From positions 3,482,001 through 3,546,000 of the forward strand of contig BSBM01000712.1 of NCBI GenBank assembly GCA_027924585.1: a stretch of DNA of 64,000 nucleotides, written 5' to 3'. Positions within the stretch are counted from its first letter, which is position 1, and every line of letters begins with the position of its first letter. The notes beneath the pieces are model-generated. The model ran no database searches, was not told where the DNA came from, and saw nothing but the letters and a program-made list of their open reading frames with translations. The position numbers and the translations under genes are program-made. This DNA is from Larix kaempferi. Its lineage: Eukaryota > Streptophyta > Pinopsida > Pinales > Pinaceae. Shown here piece after piece: positions 10,712-22,443 of the stretch.

Positions 10712-11570
10712 TCCCAGGGCACAAATTACATGTCCTCCCAGAGCAATGTCTCGAAAGAGCATCCCAGGATGTTACGGGTACACAACTCCGACCTATAGGA
10801 TGTCCCAAACATGCTCATCTGCACAACCTGATCCACGGCCACAGAGTATCAACCTGATACTCACCATACATCATCCTGATGTACTCATGATCATCCTGAT
10901 CATCATCACTGCAACATCCTGCTGCATGTCATCTGGAGCAACATCCTGAAGCTCATTATCCATGATCATCCTGATCATCATCACTGCAACGTCCTGCTGC
11001 ATGTCATCTGGAGCAACATCCTGAAGCTCATCATCCATGATCATCTTGATCATCACTGCAACATCCTGCTGCATGATCCACCTGATCATCAATGCATCCA
11101 CCTAATGCATACCAAGTATCTACCTGATACATATCATCATACATGATCCTCCTAATCATAAAATGTATCCACCTGATACATGATACATATCACCATACAT
11201 GATCCACCTGATCATACAATGTATCCACCTGATACATATACAGATACATGGTCCAAGCATCCAACATCATGCATATACAAAATACATACACATGATCCAA
11301 CTGATCATATCCAGCATCCAACATGATGCATACATAAATGATCCAACTGATCATATCCAGCATCCAACATGATGCGTACATACATAAATGATCCAACTGA
11401 TCATATCCAGCATCCAACATGATGCGTACATACATAAATGATCCAACTGATCATATCCAGCATCCAACATGATGCATACATACATAAATGATCCAACTGA
11501 TCATATCCAACATCCAACATGATGCGTACATACATAAATGATCCAACTGATCATATCCAAGCAGAAACCA
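10712..11570 (-). repeat. E1 tail arrays right of E2
   Basis: 10712-10800 continues the 88-bp array interrupted by E2. 10860-11230 holds degenerate repeats of 'catgatcatcctgatcatc' and 'tatccacctgatacat'. 11292-11570 is a 50-bp tandem array (first period 46) of 'atgatccaactgatcatatc' plus 'cagcatccaacatgatgc', starting at 11292, 11338, 11388, 11438, 11488 and 11538. E7 carries a related array with a 57-bp period. Open frames across these arrays are repeat artefacts. Confidence 0.85.
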
Positions 11571-11669
11571 GAACATCATCCTGATGCCCATTATCCAGCG
11601 CTTACATCCACAGCCATGTGAAGGATCCTCCTTCCAACATGCTTGGAATGGCTTCAGCAAATGTGTCCA

Positions 11670-12975
11670 TCACTTCTTCCTCGAAGTGTCCTCGATCTGA
11701 AGAACGCCAAGCCTCTCTCTGAAGTACTCGAACTTCACTTTGGCTAGTGGCTTCGTCAGCACATCTGCAATCTGCTTGTCCGTCGCAGCATACAGAAGCT
11801 TCACAGCTCCTCTCTGCACCATATCCTTGATATAGTGATATTTGATCTCTATGTGTTTCGACCTGTCATGAAACACTGGGTTCTCGGACAGCTTCACACA
11901 ACTTTGGTTATCACAGAAAATACTAGTAGCCTCCAACGGGAGATCAAATAACTCAGACAGTAGCTTCCGTAGCCATATTGCCTCACAACCAGCTGAACAG
12001 GCTGCAACATACTCTGCCTCAGCTGTACTCAGTGCTACGCAGGACTGCTTCCTGTTGAACCAAGAGATCACACCTGATCCCATACTGAAGCAACACCCAG
12101 ATGTGCTCTTCCTATCTGCAGCACTGCCAGCCCAATCTGAATCAACATAACCCTGCAGGTTAAACTTTTGATTTTCCTCATACCTGAGCCCATAATCCAC
12201 TGTACCCTTCAGGTACCTCAGAACATGCTTTACAGCAACCAGGTGAACACTCCTCAGATCCATCAGGAACTAACTCAATGTGTTCGCTACAAGGCAAATA
12301 TCTGGTCTCGTGTTCGTCAGGTACATCAAGGACCCAATCATCTGACGATACATAGTGATATCAATCGGCTCAGATGAAGCATCACACAGGCGCTTCAGGT
12401 TCGATGCCATAGGTGTGGCCATAGCCTTGTAGTCCATCATCCCAAACCTCTTCAGGATCTCTACTGCATACTTCCCTTATCCAAGGAAGATTCCTTCTGC
12501 ACTCTGCCACACCTCCATGCCAAAAACAAATAGTGCATCATCCCCAAGTTCTTCATCTCGAACTCGGTAGTAAGCTTCCGCTGCGTGTCGGCAATCAATC
12601 TATCTTCACCATACCAAGTTCTGCACATATATGATTTCCTATCATGTGTCTCAGAACCAAATGGCTGCTCCACATACACTTCTTCTTCAACTACACCATT
12701 CAAGGAAGCTGTCTTGAATCCATCTGGTGTATCTTCTATTTCATCACTTTTATATTTCTCTATGCTGCCATCTGCAACATGCTTGATCTGATAGTTTCAT
12801 CTGGAAGTCATAACAAACTTCCCTTCAGGTCTTGGGAGTACATCCCAAACATCGTTCTTCATGATCGACGGATCATGGCATTCCATTTCTTCATCCCAGA
12901 TCCTGGGAACTTCAATATCTTCAATAGATATCTTTGTTGCTGGAACAAATGTTGTAGACCTTTTGTAGGTGAAGA
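11670..12975 (-). pseudogene. E1 pol remnant: deleted RT plus RNase H
   Basis: On the minus strand the sequence joins the Pol motif IMKNDVWDV to RT fragments and then RNase H. Compared with the E7 polyprotein, two internal deletions are visible. One removes the stretch after EKYK; the other jumps from SYMCR to a TWYG remnant and then to EDRLIADT, so the catalytic YVDD is gone. A TGA replaces an expected Trp codon near 12800. The RNase H end (12263 to 11670, about 197 codons) is open and very similar to E7, with VDSDWAGSAADRKSTSG and STAEAEYVAAC. The protein cannot reverse transcribe. Its close similarity to E7 shows which backbone E1 came from. Confidence 0.9.
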
Positions 12976-14565
12976 TATACGGTCTTTCCTACAAAACAGG
13001 TTAAATTGCATGATTAGAAACATCTCATAATTTTTAGAACAAATTCTTATACATAAAGAAATATGTCATACAGTCATGCAATTAGCCAATGCTTCAATAC
13101 AACATTTATCCATGTCCCATAACTTTCTAGATGTCTTCCAATCTCTACCAGAACATTTGTTAAGAGTGTGCACAACTCCCAACATGTCAGCAAAGAGGTT
13201 TCATTCTAGATAAGTAGCAATGGAATGTTGTACAGTGCCATAGGCCACTTACCCATGTATATTAGTAGTATACTGTTCATTAATGCAACTATTTTACTAT
13301 GCACAATACATATCCTAAGTCTAGGAACATGAGCATATACATCATTGAACAATTTTATTTAAACAAACAAATATGCAAGAAATGATGATTAAAATACTTA
13401 TCTTTCTTTGTTCGTTGGGTGGACTCCCTCTGAGTTTTTGCTTTCTTGCAGGAGCTGCTGGAGTCCTAATCTGCAGTAGCTTCTTCTACACCTTTCTATT
13501 GTGGAATGTAGAGAGATGGACAACTCCCTCTGAATATCTGCATCCTTTCATAAACCACTGGAGTGTACTCCCTCTTGATCTTTGCTCCCTGGATTACCTG
13601 TCCTTGAACTTATATACATTCTCGATCCCTATGCATGCTTGTTAGTATCATCATTGTGTTATCCTCTAGGTCTAATATAAAATCATACATTCATTAGTAT
13701 ACTATTAAAACACAATAATCTCAAGCAGGTATAGTCATGATCATTTCAAACAGAAATAGTAAGCATTATTATTCAAGGTTTATGTAGGATTCTTATGGTT
13801 AGTCAAATCATAAGAAACATAACATGTCTAAACCTGTAATTACTCAAACCTATGACTCTTCAGGTTAGTTGAATCATCAATCAAGATAAGAGATATAATA
13901 TGCATAAAACCTGTGATTATTCAAACTTATACCTTCATGATTCTTCTGGTTAGTCATATCATCAATTATGGTAAGAAACATAATATGCATACAACCATGA
14001 TTATTCAAACCTATGACTCTTCAGGAATAATCATTATCAACAACAGTATAAGATCCTAACACAAGGTAGGATTCTAGCTTGATATAGGAAAAACATACCT
14101 GGATTATCATGATAGCTATTTATGTCTAACATACTCACATGATGTCTTCTTGTCTTTCTTCAATGACTTGTGCTAGTAACCTGTATATCTCATAGGTCAA
14201 CTATTACAAAACCAAGTTATACATACCTCGTAAATGGATCTTCTATGAGATCCATGACAATGGATGAATCCTTGTCTTCATGCCACCATGATCATATGTT
14301 CTTGAACCAGAACATGATTTGTCTTTCTTGGTGTACCTTTCATGTTAGTAGACAACATAAACCTCATACAACACCATAATGCATTAGTACAATCATAAGT
14401 GTCAACACCCTAACCAATGAATATCTTCTATCATGCATTCATAATTTTGTTAAGGTGATACGACAAATCTAAAATCAAAATTGTACTAACCGTAATAACA
14501 TGAAGACAAACATACCATAAACTTAATCATGGACAAATATCGAAACATACCTCGATGAGTCATAC
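12976..14565 (-). other. E1 cassette: intron-like, probably captured gene segment
   Basis: This stretch replaces most of gag, protease and integrase. On the minus strand it shows exon-like pieces bounded by splice-like sites. A donor-like GTATGA/GTATGT follows the gag stub (14565 and about 14550). One exon-like piece reads LLAQVIEERQEDI near 14120-14165. Another reads FADMLGVVHTLNKC and RDWKTSRKLWDMDKCC at 13072 to about 13220. An 83-bp intron-like gap (13071-12989) ends in CTGTTTTGTAG. The next piece reads RPYIFTYKRSTTFVP and runs in frame into the pol remnant. I cannot name the source gene. Most of the cassette recurs in E6 at 41327-42575. Tandem units of about 75 bp lie at 13790-14040. The exon and intron assignments are inference. 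Confidence 0.55.
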
Positions 14566-14684
14566 CTGTCGATATCGCTTGTAATCTTCTTATGTAAGGC
14601 CTTAGCCTCATCTCCCTCTGAAACAGGAACTTCTTCACTCATGCAGATGATCAATCCATCTTCTTCTAGGATTAACCCAATCCA
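14566..14684 (-). pseudogene. E1 gag stub
   Basis: On minus it reads WIGLILEEDGL...EGDEAKALHKK, clearly the N-terminal Gag motif of the E4/E7 clade (RIGLILEENEL...DEEAKALHKKK in E7). It stops at a GTATGA splice-donor-like junction and the rest of gag is absent. The matching stub in E6 is at 41208-41326. Confidence 0.8.
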
Positions 14685-14699
14685 CTTGATTTGCAAGAA

Positions 14700-16002
14700 T
14701 TGGACCTGGAGCTGGATATGGGTTTGTTAGAGAAACCCCAAAAATTCAAACTTCCGAAAGGATAGAAATATGCGCCTTGATGAGCTGATCAAACTGGTAT
14801 ATTCAGAATTTGAAAACTGCAAAGTTTCACTCCTCAATTTTGCCTTTGAAACTTTTGGATTCACTGGACGTGACCCTGAACTAGGGTTTGATGAGGCCCA
14901 CTCTTATACCCAATCAAAATGTTTGATCCAAAGCTCTAACCTTCTATTTTCTGAGGAGCTTCCAGCCGTGGTCACAGATTTCAAAAATTCCCATTTTTAC
15001 AGAAGCTCTAATTTTCCACTTTTCTGATCAAAGTCCCGAACTAGGGTTTGATCAAGCTCGGCCTTCTGCCCAATCAAAAATTCTGATCTTGGTCTCTAAA
15101 TTTTTATTTTGATGAGTAGCATCCAGCCATGGTCTCCGATTACAAAAATTCCAACTTTCTTCAAATCCCTAAATTCCGGAAGCCATGAATGAAGGTACTC
15201 AAAAATAATTATGTTTTGACAGAAATATGTACCTGGTTGTTTCTAGTGTAACTCCCAAAATTACAGATCCACAGGGTCTGAAAAAGTTTTCTGAGATAGC
15301 CTGACCTGTTATCTTTCCATCCTGATAGGTCTGACCTCAATTGGATTCTCTGAGAGAGAGTTATGCCAAATGTCGCAACGTGACCTGTTTTGGTATAATA
15401 CAGGAGTGCGAACTTGTACGGCGTTCCACGTGTCACTGTTTCAACTTCGGCCTCTGAAAACTTTTCCAGAGATAGCTCGGCCTGTTATCTTTCCATCCTG
15501 ATAGGTCTGACCTCAATTGGATTCTCTGAGAGAGAGTTATACCAAATGTCGCAACGTGACCTGTTTATGGGATAATACAGGAGAGCGAACTTGTACGATG
15601 TGCCACGTGTCACTGGTTCAACTTCTGGCTCTAAAAAAGTTTCATGAGATAGCAAAGACTATGTACTACCTGTCACGTTTTACGAAATGTCATTTGGAGC
15701 TTCCTAGCCCAGGTTATGACCTTTTTCCCAAGGTCACCTGATTTTGACTCAGATCTGGAAGAGGCAGAAACCCTATATTGCACAGATCATAAATCACAAA
15801 GTACAACGAATTAGAGGTTGTCCTTTGGAAAAAAGGTACCTGGAGATTTACTCTTCGTCCTGTAACAATTTCAGATCTGAAAACTTCGCCAAAACGGATT
15901 TATAGCAAAAGTTCTACGATGACTGGTTTTTTCTATATCAAGCCCTAGCATCGTAAGTGCAACAAGTGTCATACATGCCATATCATGCCTTCTTTCAGGC
16001 TA
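14700..16002 (-). other. E1 5' leader with 176-bp tandem duplication
   Basis: This is untranslated leader between PBS and gag stub. Two copies of a unit containing 'cctgttatctttccatcctg' start at 15305 and 15481 (period 176). The same duplicated leader, on the other strand, is in E6 at 40195-40600. The E7 leader (63286-63847) is shorter and lacks it. No coding potential. Confidence 0.8.
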
Positions 16003-16014
16003 GCTCTGATACCA
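16003..16014 (-). other. E1 primer-binding site
   Basis: GCTCTGATACCA on plus, that is TGGTATCAGAGC on the element strand, directly abuts the 5' LTR at 16015. Confidence 0.95.
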
Positions 16015-16664
16015 TGTTAAATTTTCAGAATTTACTTCAATCTGATCTAGGATCTTAACTGAAAGAACAACATGTACAGCATATCTACAGCATATTAATC
16101 ATGGAGACAATAATGCAAGCACACAAGAGACACAAAGATTTACTTGGGAAAAACCATAAAGGTGAAAAACCCCAATAACTTCCTCAGAGATAGATAGAGC
16201 AATGATACAACCAACCAAGAGAGATAGCCATAACCTAGCAGCAGATCCTCCTCCTCCATAAGTGCGCCACTCCTCCTTGAGTGCATGTGTGAGAAGTGAG
16301 TGAGCAAATAGAGTGCCTCCCGCACTCTATTTATACTTGACTTGACTTGCCTTTTTACCTAACTCATGTAGGCTCGAACTTTACCACATAACATAATGCT
16401 GAGTGGGCCGACCCCCAATAGGGTGGTCTAATAACCCTTTGACCCACATGGCCAACCCCCAATAGGGTGGTCTAATAACCCTTTGACCCACATGACTTAT
16501 ACAGGGCTGACCCCAAATAAGGTGGTCTAATAACCCATCAAGTATAAGTTACAACACTTACAATATAAATGACGACACTTCCTTATAGAGGAATAATACC
16601 ATCTCTATAGGAATACAATATACATATATGTGAAATACATTCCGAAGTTACATATACATCAACA
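16015..16664 (-). repeat. E1 5' LTR (650 bp)
   Basis: Matches 4279-4884 except for about 6 substitutions and an extra 44-bp tandem copy of the 'gacccacatggccaaccccc' block near 16441-16484. Minus-strand TATA box TATAAATA is at 16328-16335. The extra copy makes this the longer LTR. Confidence 0.95.
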
Positions 16665-16669
16665 AATAC

Positions 16670-16898
16670 AACATAGTAAAAAACAGTAATTCACCTCTTA
16701 ATTTTCAACAATTCAATATATTCGTTGATGTTCTTGTTCTTTCCTCATGAATATGGATCAATGAAGAAAGGATTGGCCATAACAACATCATCATCAAATT
16801 TGTCATCTGGAATGGAATCTACCTACTCCTTATCTACATCATTTTCAACTTCTTCATAATATAAGACATCTATATACATCATATTTAATTTCTTCAAC
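16670..16898. other. Short unassigned flank between E1 and CACTA remnant
   Basis: AT-rich sequence. On minus it continues the acidic, stop-broken frame of the CACTA remnant (for example a 'gatgatgatgttgttatgg' stretch). It is probably part of the same decayed element. Confidence 0.4.
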
Positions 16899-17261
16899 CT
16901 ATATATTTGACACATCTACTTGCTGCTCTAGACCATCTTGTTCATTTTGTTCATCGTCATCTTCTTCTTGTACAATATAATTTAAGGGCCTCTATCTTAG
17001 TGCATACCTAACAACGCATGAAGAACCCGCTTTATGTGGAACCTGTGAATGTAGTACCCTCTCACACTAAATTGGAATAACATAAGGCTTGATATTCGAC
17101 TCAAATAACCTTGTATTAATAATTGCAAATCCATTAGCACACACAATAATAGTTTTTTTAGGATCATTCTCAATCACCTGCAACTTGTACCAATAGACCT
17201 TGAACATAAATACTTTGTATGATTTGAAGTCTAATTCAATTATATACTCCCAGTTAGCCAT
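16899..17261 (-). pseudogene. CACTA (En/Spm) remnant with DUF4216-like region
   Basis: On minus the frame reads VFMFKVYWYKLQVIENDPKK, then NGFAIINTRLFESN and PYVIPI, a TAG, then CERVLHSQVPHKAG, a second stop and an acidic tail QEEDDDEQNEQDG. The order of motifs (hydrophobic FKVYWY, ESN, PYVIP, Q/C-E-V-hydrophobic, acidic tail) is that of the DUF4216 region found in plant CACTA transposon proteins. At least two internal stops and no visible transposase core mean it is a dead fragment. No terminal inverted repeats beginning CACTA were found nearby. Confidence 0.55.
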
Positions 17262-19763
17262 AGTATCTATTTGGACATATACTTCTTAATTCACGTAGGT
17301 CAAGAGGAAATAACTTGAAAGTCTTTGGTTATCCTAGAATTAGAGTTTTTCTTATTATTATCCAACTATTTAATGTGAAATTTCTTACCATTGCACAGCA
17401 TAGCCATGTGGTGTTTCATTTGCACCAATATGTTTCATATGTTATAAATGAAATATTGCAAATTAATATATAGATTAAGAATAGCTACTTAATATTTTGA
17501 GGACAAAAGACACTAGCACATGTAATATAAAAAACAAAAAACAAAAACTTTGTTAATGATTACATTTTTATCTTTTTTCACAGTATGTTAAATAATTTTC
17601 CCTATGCATAAGATTGATATCTCAAGAATGATGAAAATTTATAATCAACTCTGCCACACCGTGCCTTTATAATTTACCATAAAATATATTATATGCAATG
17701 TATAAATGTAATGCGTTCCACTTTTGAACCTCTATATGAAAAAATATTTGAATATTCAGGTACCAGTAAAGCTTAATAAATGAGGAATTAATCAAATTTA
17801 TAACAATAAATACATACGAAATTGATAAAATATCATGTAAACTATTATTTATGATCTCTACTATAATTTGGTCACCATTGAATTTCCTCTTTCTACATTT
17901 CCTCAACAAATCACCCCTTTAATATTTGTGGTTGGGATCAACATCCCAAATGTGAGGCACATTTATATCTAGTGATGCTACTTTAGGAATATTGTTTTCG
18001 GAAAAATGTCACAAGAGTGAAATTCTTGCTCTCCCTGCAAGTTGCAACTAAGGAAACAACATGATTGATGATTATTAGACTAAACATCAATAAGATAAAG
18101 CCATACTCAACAAATAAGGTGAATAAAAGATTATCAAGTGCTAAAATTTCATAAAATAAAGAGAATGAGTTGGCTTCAACCATTTAGTATTTTGCAATGG
18201 AACAAATTTGTATAAAAATGGTGTAACCTAGAAGAATGCAGCTTCAATGGTATCCAACATTTCCCCTTGGGCATTGATCCTTTTCAACTCTCTCAAATTA
18301 CTTGTTAACTCACTTGTTAACTCACATGGAAGGATGAGGAAAACACTTGCTTCTTGAGGAAGAAGTCAAGGGATTTTTGTTATGCCAAATGATGGTAAAA
18401 AGGAGTGTGAAAGATAATTTCTCAAACTAATTCTTGCAGCAAAACCATGCTCTAGATTTCTCTTATGAAATGCATGCTGGTGGCTTCCTTTTATAGGACA
18501 AATGGAGGTCTTCAAACACCTAGTTCTCTATGTAAATGCTCCATAACATGAAGTGGTCTACAAGGTACATGTGGTGGTTTATTGAATGCTCCCAAGAATG
18601 TGAAGATACCAGTTCAATGTTTTGGAGCCAAAATGTGGTTGTGAGCCTTGAATGTACTAGAAAGAAAAATTTAATGTTCCACTGGATGGTACATCTGTGT
18701 AGCTAGATCCACATAGTTTGAATCCTTAGAAAACTTGGTGGTTGTACAAAATTGAGGAAATTTTCCATTCTAAGGTTTTATTCCCATTTTGAATTTTTCA
18801 AGGATGATTCTAATGATTACATGATGTATGTTGGTGATGTTTTTCTACAATAATTGTTGAAATGTCACATGTGTGTGAAGTTTAGGTGATAGAAGATATT
18901 GCATGATGTGTGAGGTTAGGTAGGCATTTCATAGCCAAAATACATAATTGTTTCTTTCCGTCATGTTGATATTCCAAACTGTGATAGTAAAATAGGAATT
19001 GTTGACGGTTAAAAAGTTCTTGGATAAGGAATGCTAGTGATGAGAATTGAACCAAATAAATAATATGTGACACATAAAATGTTGCTTTATACAAATGAGA
19101 CATGCATCCCTATACTCGTGAGATTCTCTCAAACTAGATGAGAAGGGAAACTAAGGTACAATCATCACTATCGTAACTCTTAGAATAAAGTGAGATGGCA
19201 TTGATGAGTGTTAAATTAGTTTGTGTTAATATGATGATCTTACCATGGTAATACTATTATTTTGTGGGTATTTGAATCCATAGAGAGAGAGAGAGAGAGA
19301 TCAATAAATACAGGGTAACACCAACCTAATGAGAGTTCACTTAGTGGGCCTTTAATATAACATGTATTTTTGCAAGATAGTAAAGAATACACTTATTTCC
19401 TTTTTTTTCTCTTAGAATTATGTTTTTGAACCCCTCAAATTCCGCATTTCCAATTACAAATCCCACAACTTTTCACTATATATCCAAGTTACCCAAAAAA
19501 AATTTACCTTTTTTTAACATTAATGGATAAAATTTTATATTAAAAGAGTGGGTCGAGGAAAATCCAATCAAAAGGGAGAAAATTAAAGTGTTTAGGATGT
19601 GAGCATAGATCCAAAATACTATTTTTGAAGAAATGATGTGGAGAAGGATGAGCTTCCCTATTATACCATATTCTATCATAATAGATTTATGTCCTTACAA
19701 ACTATTTTAAAAGGACTAACTACATGAAAAATCACATGATATAACAATATACACAATACTATA

Positions 19764-20173
19764 TTTTAGGCACACTATGGGCTTCTATAACTTGATGCCT
19801 CTTTGCTTCACATTCTTCTAGTACCCTAAAATTCTGGTCATTATGTGTTGTATATTAAAGAGTCTATCCTTTTTCCAATTTCGCTACAGGGAGCCATTGA
19901 GCTTTCTCAAAATCCCATGAGGGATCCACTAGAGGAGAGTAATCTAGAAGAGAAGAAGCTTTTTATAATTTTAGGCACACTATGGGCTTCTATAACTTGA
20001 TGCCTCTTTGCTTCACATTCTTCTAGTACTCTAAAATTCTGGTCATTACGTGTTGTAGATTAAAGAGTCTATCATTTTTCCAATTTCGCTACAGGGAGCC
20101 ATTGAGCTTTCTCAAAATCCCATGAGGGATCCACTAGAGGATAGTAATCTAGAAGAGAAGAAGCTTTTTATAA
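19764..20173 (+). repeat. 205-bp tandem duplication
   Basis: The unit beginning 'ttaggcacactatgggcttc' occurs at 19766 and 19971. By eye the copies differ at about 5 of 205 positions. Neither copy has a convincing ORF. The cause is probably replication slippage or unequal exchange. Confidence 0.95.
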
Positions 20174-21272
20174 TCACTCTCTGGAATGCCAATATGAGCC
20201 ACAATTTGTTGTACAAGATGCTTTAAAGTCAAGTTGAATTGAAATATAACCTAAACTCCCAAATTTTTACTATGTTGGATGCACATAATTGTCTCTATAT
20301 CCTACCATTCCATCACTTCAAACAAATACCTATCTTTATCTATGTCACATTTATCCCATCCAACACTATTTTTTGGGAATTTTTTGTTTGAATTCATATT
20401 ATCACCTATCCCACCGTATCCTTGCATTGATGATATCACAATGAGATTCAATCACGTCCTAGACACATCTTTTCAACTTTATTTAAACTTTCATGTCTCA
20501 TAGAGGATGGAACATCCACTTTTATAGTCAAAATATGTTATGTGAATCCATGACACAGGTATAAGGAAACTAAAACAAAACCAAAGAACTTAGAGTTGCA
20601 ATGAGGACATGAGCTTAGGGAAGGAAGGAGTCATCTCCCACTTTCACCCGGCTATGTGCTTTGTTGCATGCTCAAAGCATCTAGAACCAATGTAGTAGGG
20701 CACAGAACTAGGTTATCTAGAACCAATGGAGTAGGGCACACAACAAATCGGCTATCCAAATCCAATGCAAAGGAAAACCACAACCCCAATAACAATTGGA
20801 GATGACAAAAACTTCTAAAATTTAACTGACAATGCTTGTTGGACTACAGAGTCAAATGCACTACCTAATAAGACACCTAATAACAGTTCAAACAAGTAGA
20901 AAGGAGTGGAAAGGGATAGTGAATAATAATATTCCACCAATTCATACATGACCATCTTTTCATAATTACTATTTGGATTGTTGATGTATATGACCTTTTT
21001 ATTTCTACCTTTAATATAATAACCCTAATACTTTATCTACTTTTAACCCACTCATCCTTATTAAAGTTCCTATATCTCTATTCACAAATACTCATATTTA
21101 TGTGTTAAGTAAATTAAATTATACAACCCAGCCCCTACATCCATTGGTATTTTAAAATAACCTTTTAACTCATTAACCTGCTATATCTTAATTTTGTTTT
21201 AAACCAACCATCAATGGAGACTGCTATTAAAAATAAATAAATTAAAATAACTCAACTGAAATATAAATATGG

Positions 21273-21335
21273 TTAAAAATGATTCAAGTTATCCAGAATG
21301 CTGTATTAAAAATGATTCAAGTTATCCAGAATGCT
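21273..21335 (+). repeat. 33-bp tandem duplication
   Basis: 'ttaaaaatgattcaagttat' followed by 'ccagaatgct' appears at 21273 and again at 21306. Confidence 0.9.
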
Positions 21336-21851
21336 AAACTTATGAGTGGCTTTAGCATTGGGGTTATGGGAAGTGCAACGCAAAGGAGCTGTTAGCACTG
21401 AAATCTACACATCAAACATTTTAGTTATTCCCAACACATTGACTGAAAAGTCCAAAAGAAGGGCTGTCAAACATCCAACATCCAGTAATATTTTTGGCTC
21501 CGATGTTCACCCATGTTATGTAACCAATTAGAAAAACAAGCGAGCGAGGTATCTTATGGACCCACGAAACAATCAAACCGACAAACCATAGGAGATACAT
21601 CAACATTTGAGATCGTTCGTGTCCTCCAGATTTTATCTACCTATAAATTGGGATATGTTAAGTGGCAATTGTGAATTTTGTACGGCACAAAACTGTACCG
21701 TGTATTTCCAACGACGCTGCTGATTTTCAAGGGCATAATCGTTTCAACATTGCCTGCCGTGCTGTTGCCGAAAGGATATAGCATTCTCTAAGGGCAGTTT
21801 AGTGGAGAAAGTTTGTAGTGGACTGCCAAGATTTTTTGTTCGTTTAACAAG

Positions 21852-22163
21852 ATGGGCAAAGAATTTAAATTATCTAACTTGCCACAGCTGGCCGTGAATA
21901 AAGCTGTCGAACAACACCCAGATTTAATTCAGGCGTACAATGTAACAGATTGTCTCAAACAACAAAATGAAATTGTACAGGAGGTAGATAATGCGAGTTG
22001 TTTGCTTGTAAACCATAATCAGAGAGTTGAAGAATCAGTTGCTATAATTGGCGAACCAAACACGCAATTTCAGGAACCGAATAGAAAACTTGGAGAGTTG
22101 CAGGATAAAAAAGTGAAGATAGTGCAAGAAAAAGTAATGCATGGAAAGGACTTTGAAAAGGAA
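21852..22163 (+). pseudogene. Coiled-coil protein gene, 5' part (interrupted by E3)
   Basis: An ORF begins at ATG 21852 in good plant context (AACAAGATGGG), 210 bp downstream of a TATAAAT string. It reads MGKEFKLSNLPQLAVNKAVE and then a Gln/Glu/Asn-rich region. After 104 codons E3 enters, and the frame dies shortly after in the LTR. Because E3 left a 5-bp TSD, the frame before the insertion continues directly into 25725. Together the parts would give about 298 residues. I do not recognise the family. It may be a genuine low-copy gene with a recent insertion allele, or a TE-derived ORF. Confidence 0.55.
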
Positions 22164-22168
22164 GTGCA

Positions 22169-22378
22169 TATTAAGAAATAGAGAAGAAGGAAGTGCAGAG
22201 CTCGCACACACACTGGAGGAGGAACACTCAGTTCAATTATATTACTGAATAAGCATTACATTTATAGGTAACCCAAACCAATCTAGATCCAAGAATAATG
22301 GATCAGATCCTATGAACCAGGAACTAACAAACCACTCATGCTATCAATAGAAGATGCATTTCTACATTATCTCTAACA
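22169..22378 (-). repeat. E3 3' LTR (210 bp)
   Basis: On the element strand it starts TGTTAGAGATAATG and ends TTCTTAATA, so the end is TA rather than the usual CA. A TATAAATG box is at 22259-22266 on minus. Identical to 25515-25724. Confidence 0.95.
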
Positions 22379-22387
22379 TACCCCCTT
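22379..22387 (-). other. E3 polypurine tract
   Basis: TACCCCCTT on plus (AAGGGGGTA on the element strand) directly abuts the LTR. Confidence 0.85.
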
Positions 22388-22443
22388 AATGTAGAAATGG
22401 ATTTTATATCAAACATAACAGAACATGCCTGCTGGTCTCAGTC

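Larger units (their letters stand above)
4279..16664 (-). mobile_element. E1: non-autonomous Ty1/copia element, interrupted by E2
   Basis: TG...CA LTRs lie at 4279-4884 and 16015-16664, flanked by the 5-bp TSD AATAC at 4274-4278 and 16665-16669. A PBS (16003-16014) and PPT (4885-4893) fix the orientation as minus. After removing E2 and its TSD the element is about 7.1 kb. It keeps a gag stub, an intron-like cassette, a deleted RT and an RNase H end, so it encodes no working gag, protease, integrase or RT. LTRs differ at about 6 of 606 positions plus a 44-bp duplication, so it moved fairly recently, presumably with proteins supplied in trans. Its LTRs and tail resemble E7; its leader and cassette resemble E6. 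Confidence 0.95.
17262..21851. other. Unassigned AT-rich intergenic region
   Basis: No supportable gene. The short ORFs are rich in Ile, Phe and Tyr, as expected by chance in AT-rich DNA. Contents noted: a (GA)n tract near 19282-19301, the 205-bp duplication at 19764-20173, a 33-bp duplication at 21273-21335, and a TATAAAT string near 21642 upstream of the coiled-coil ORF. Confidence 0.6.
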
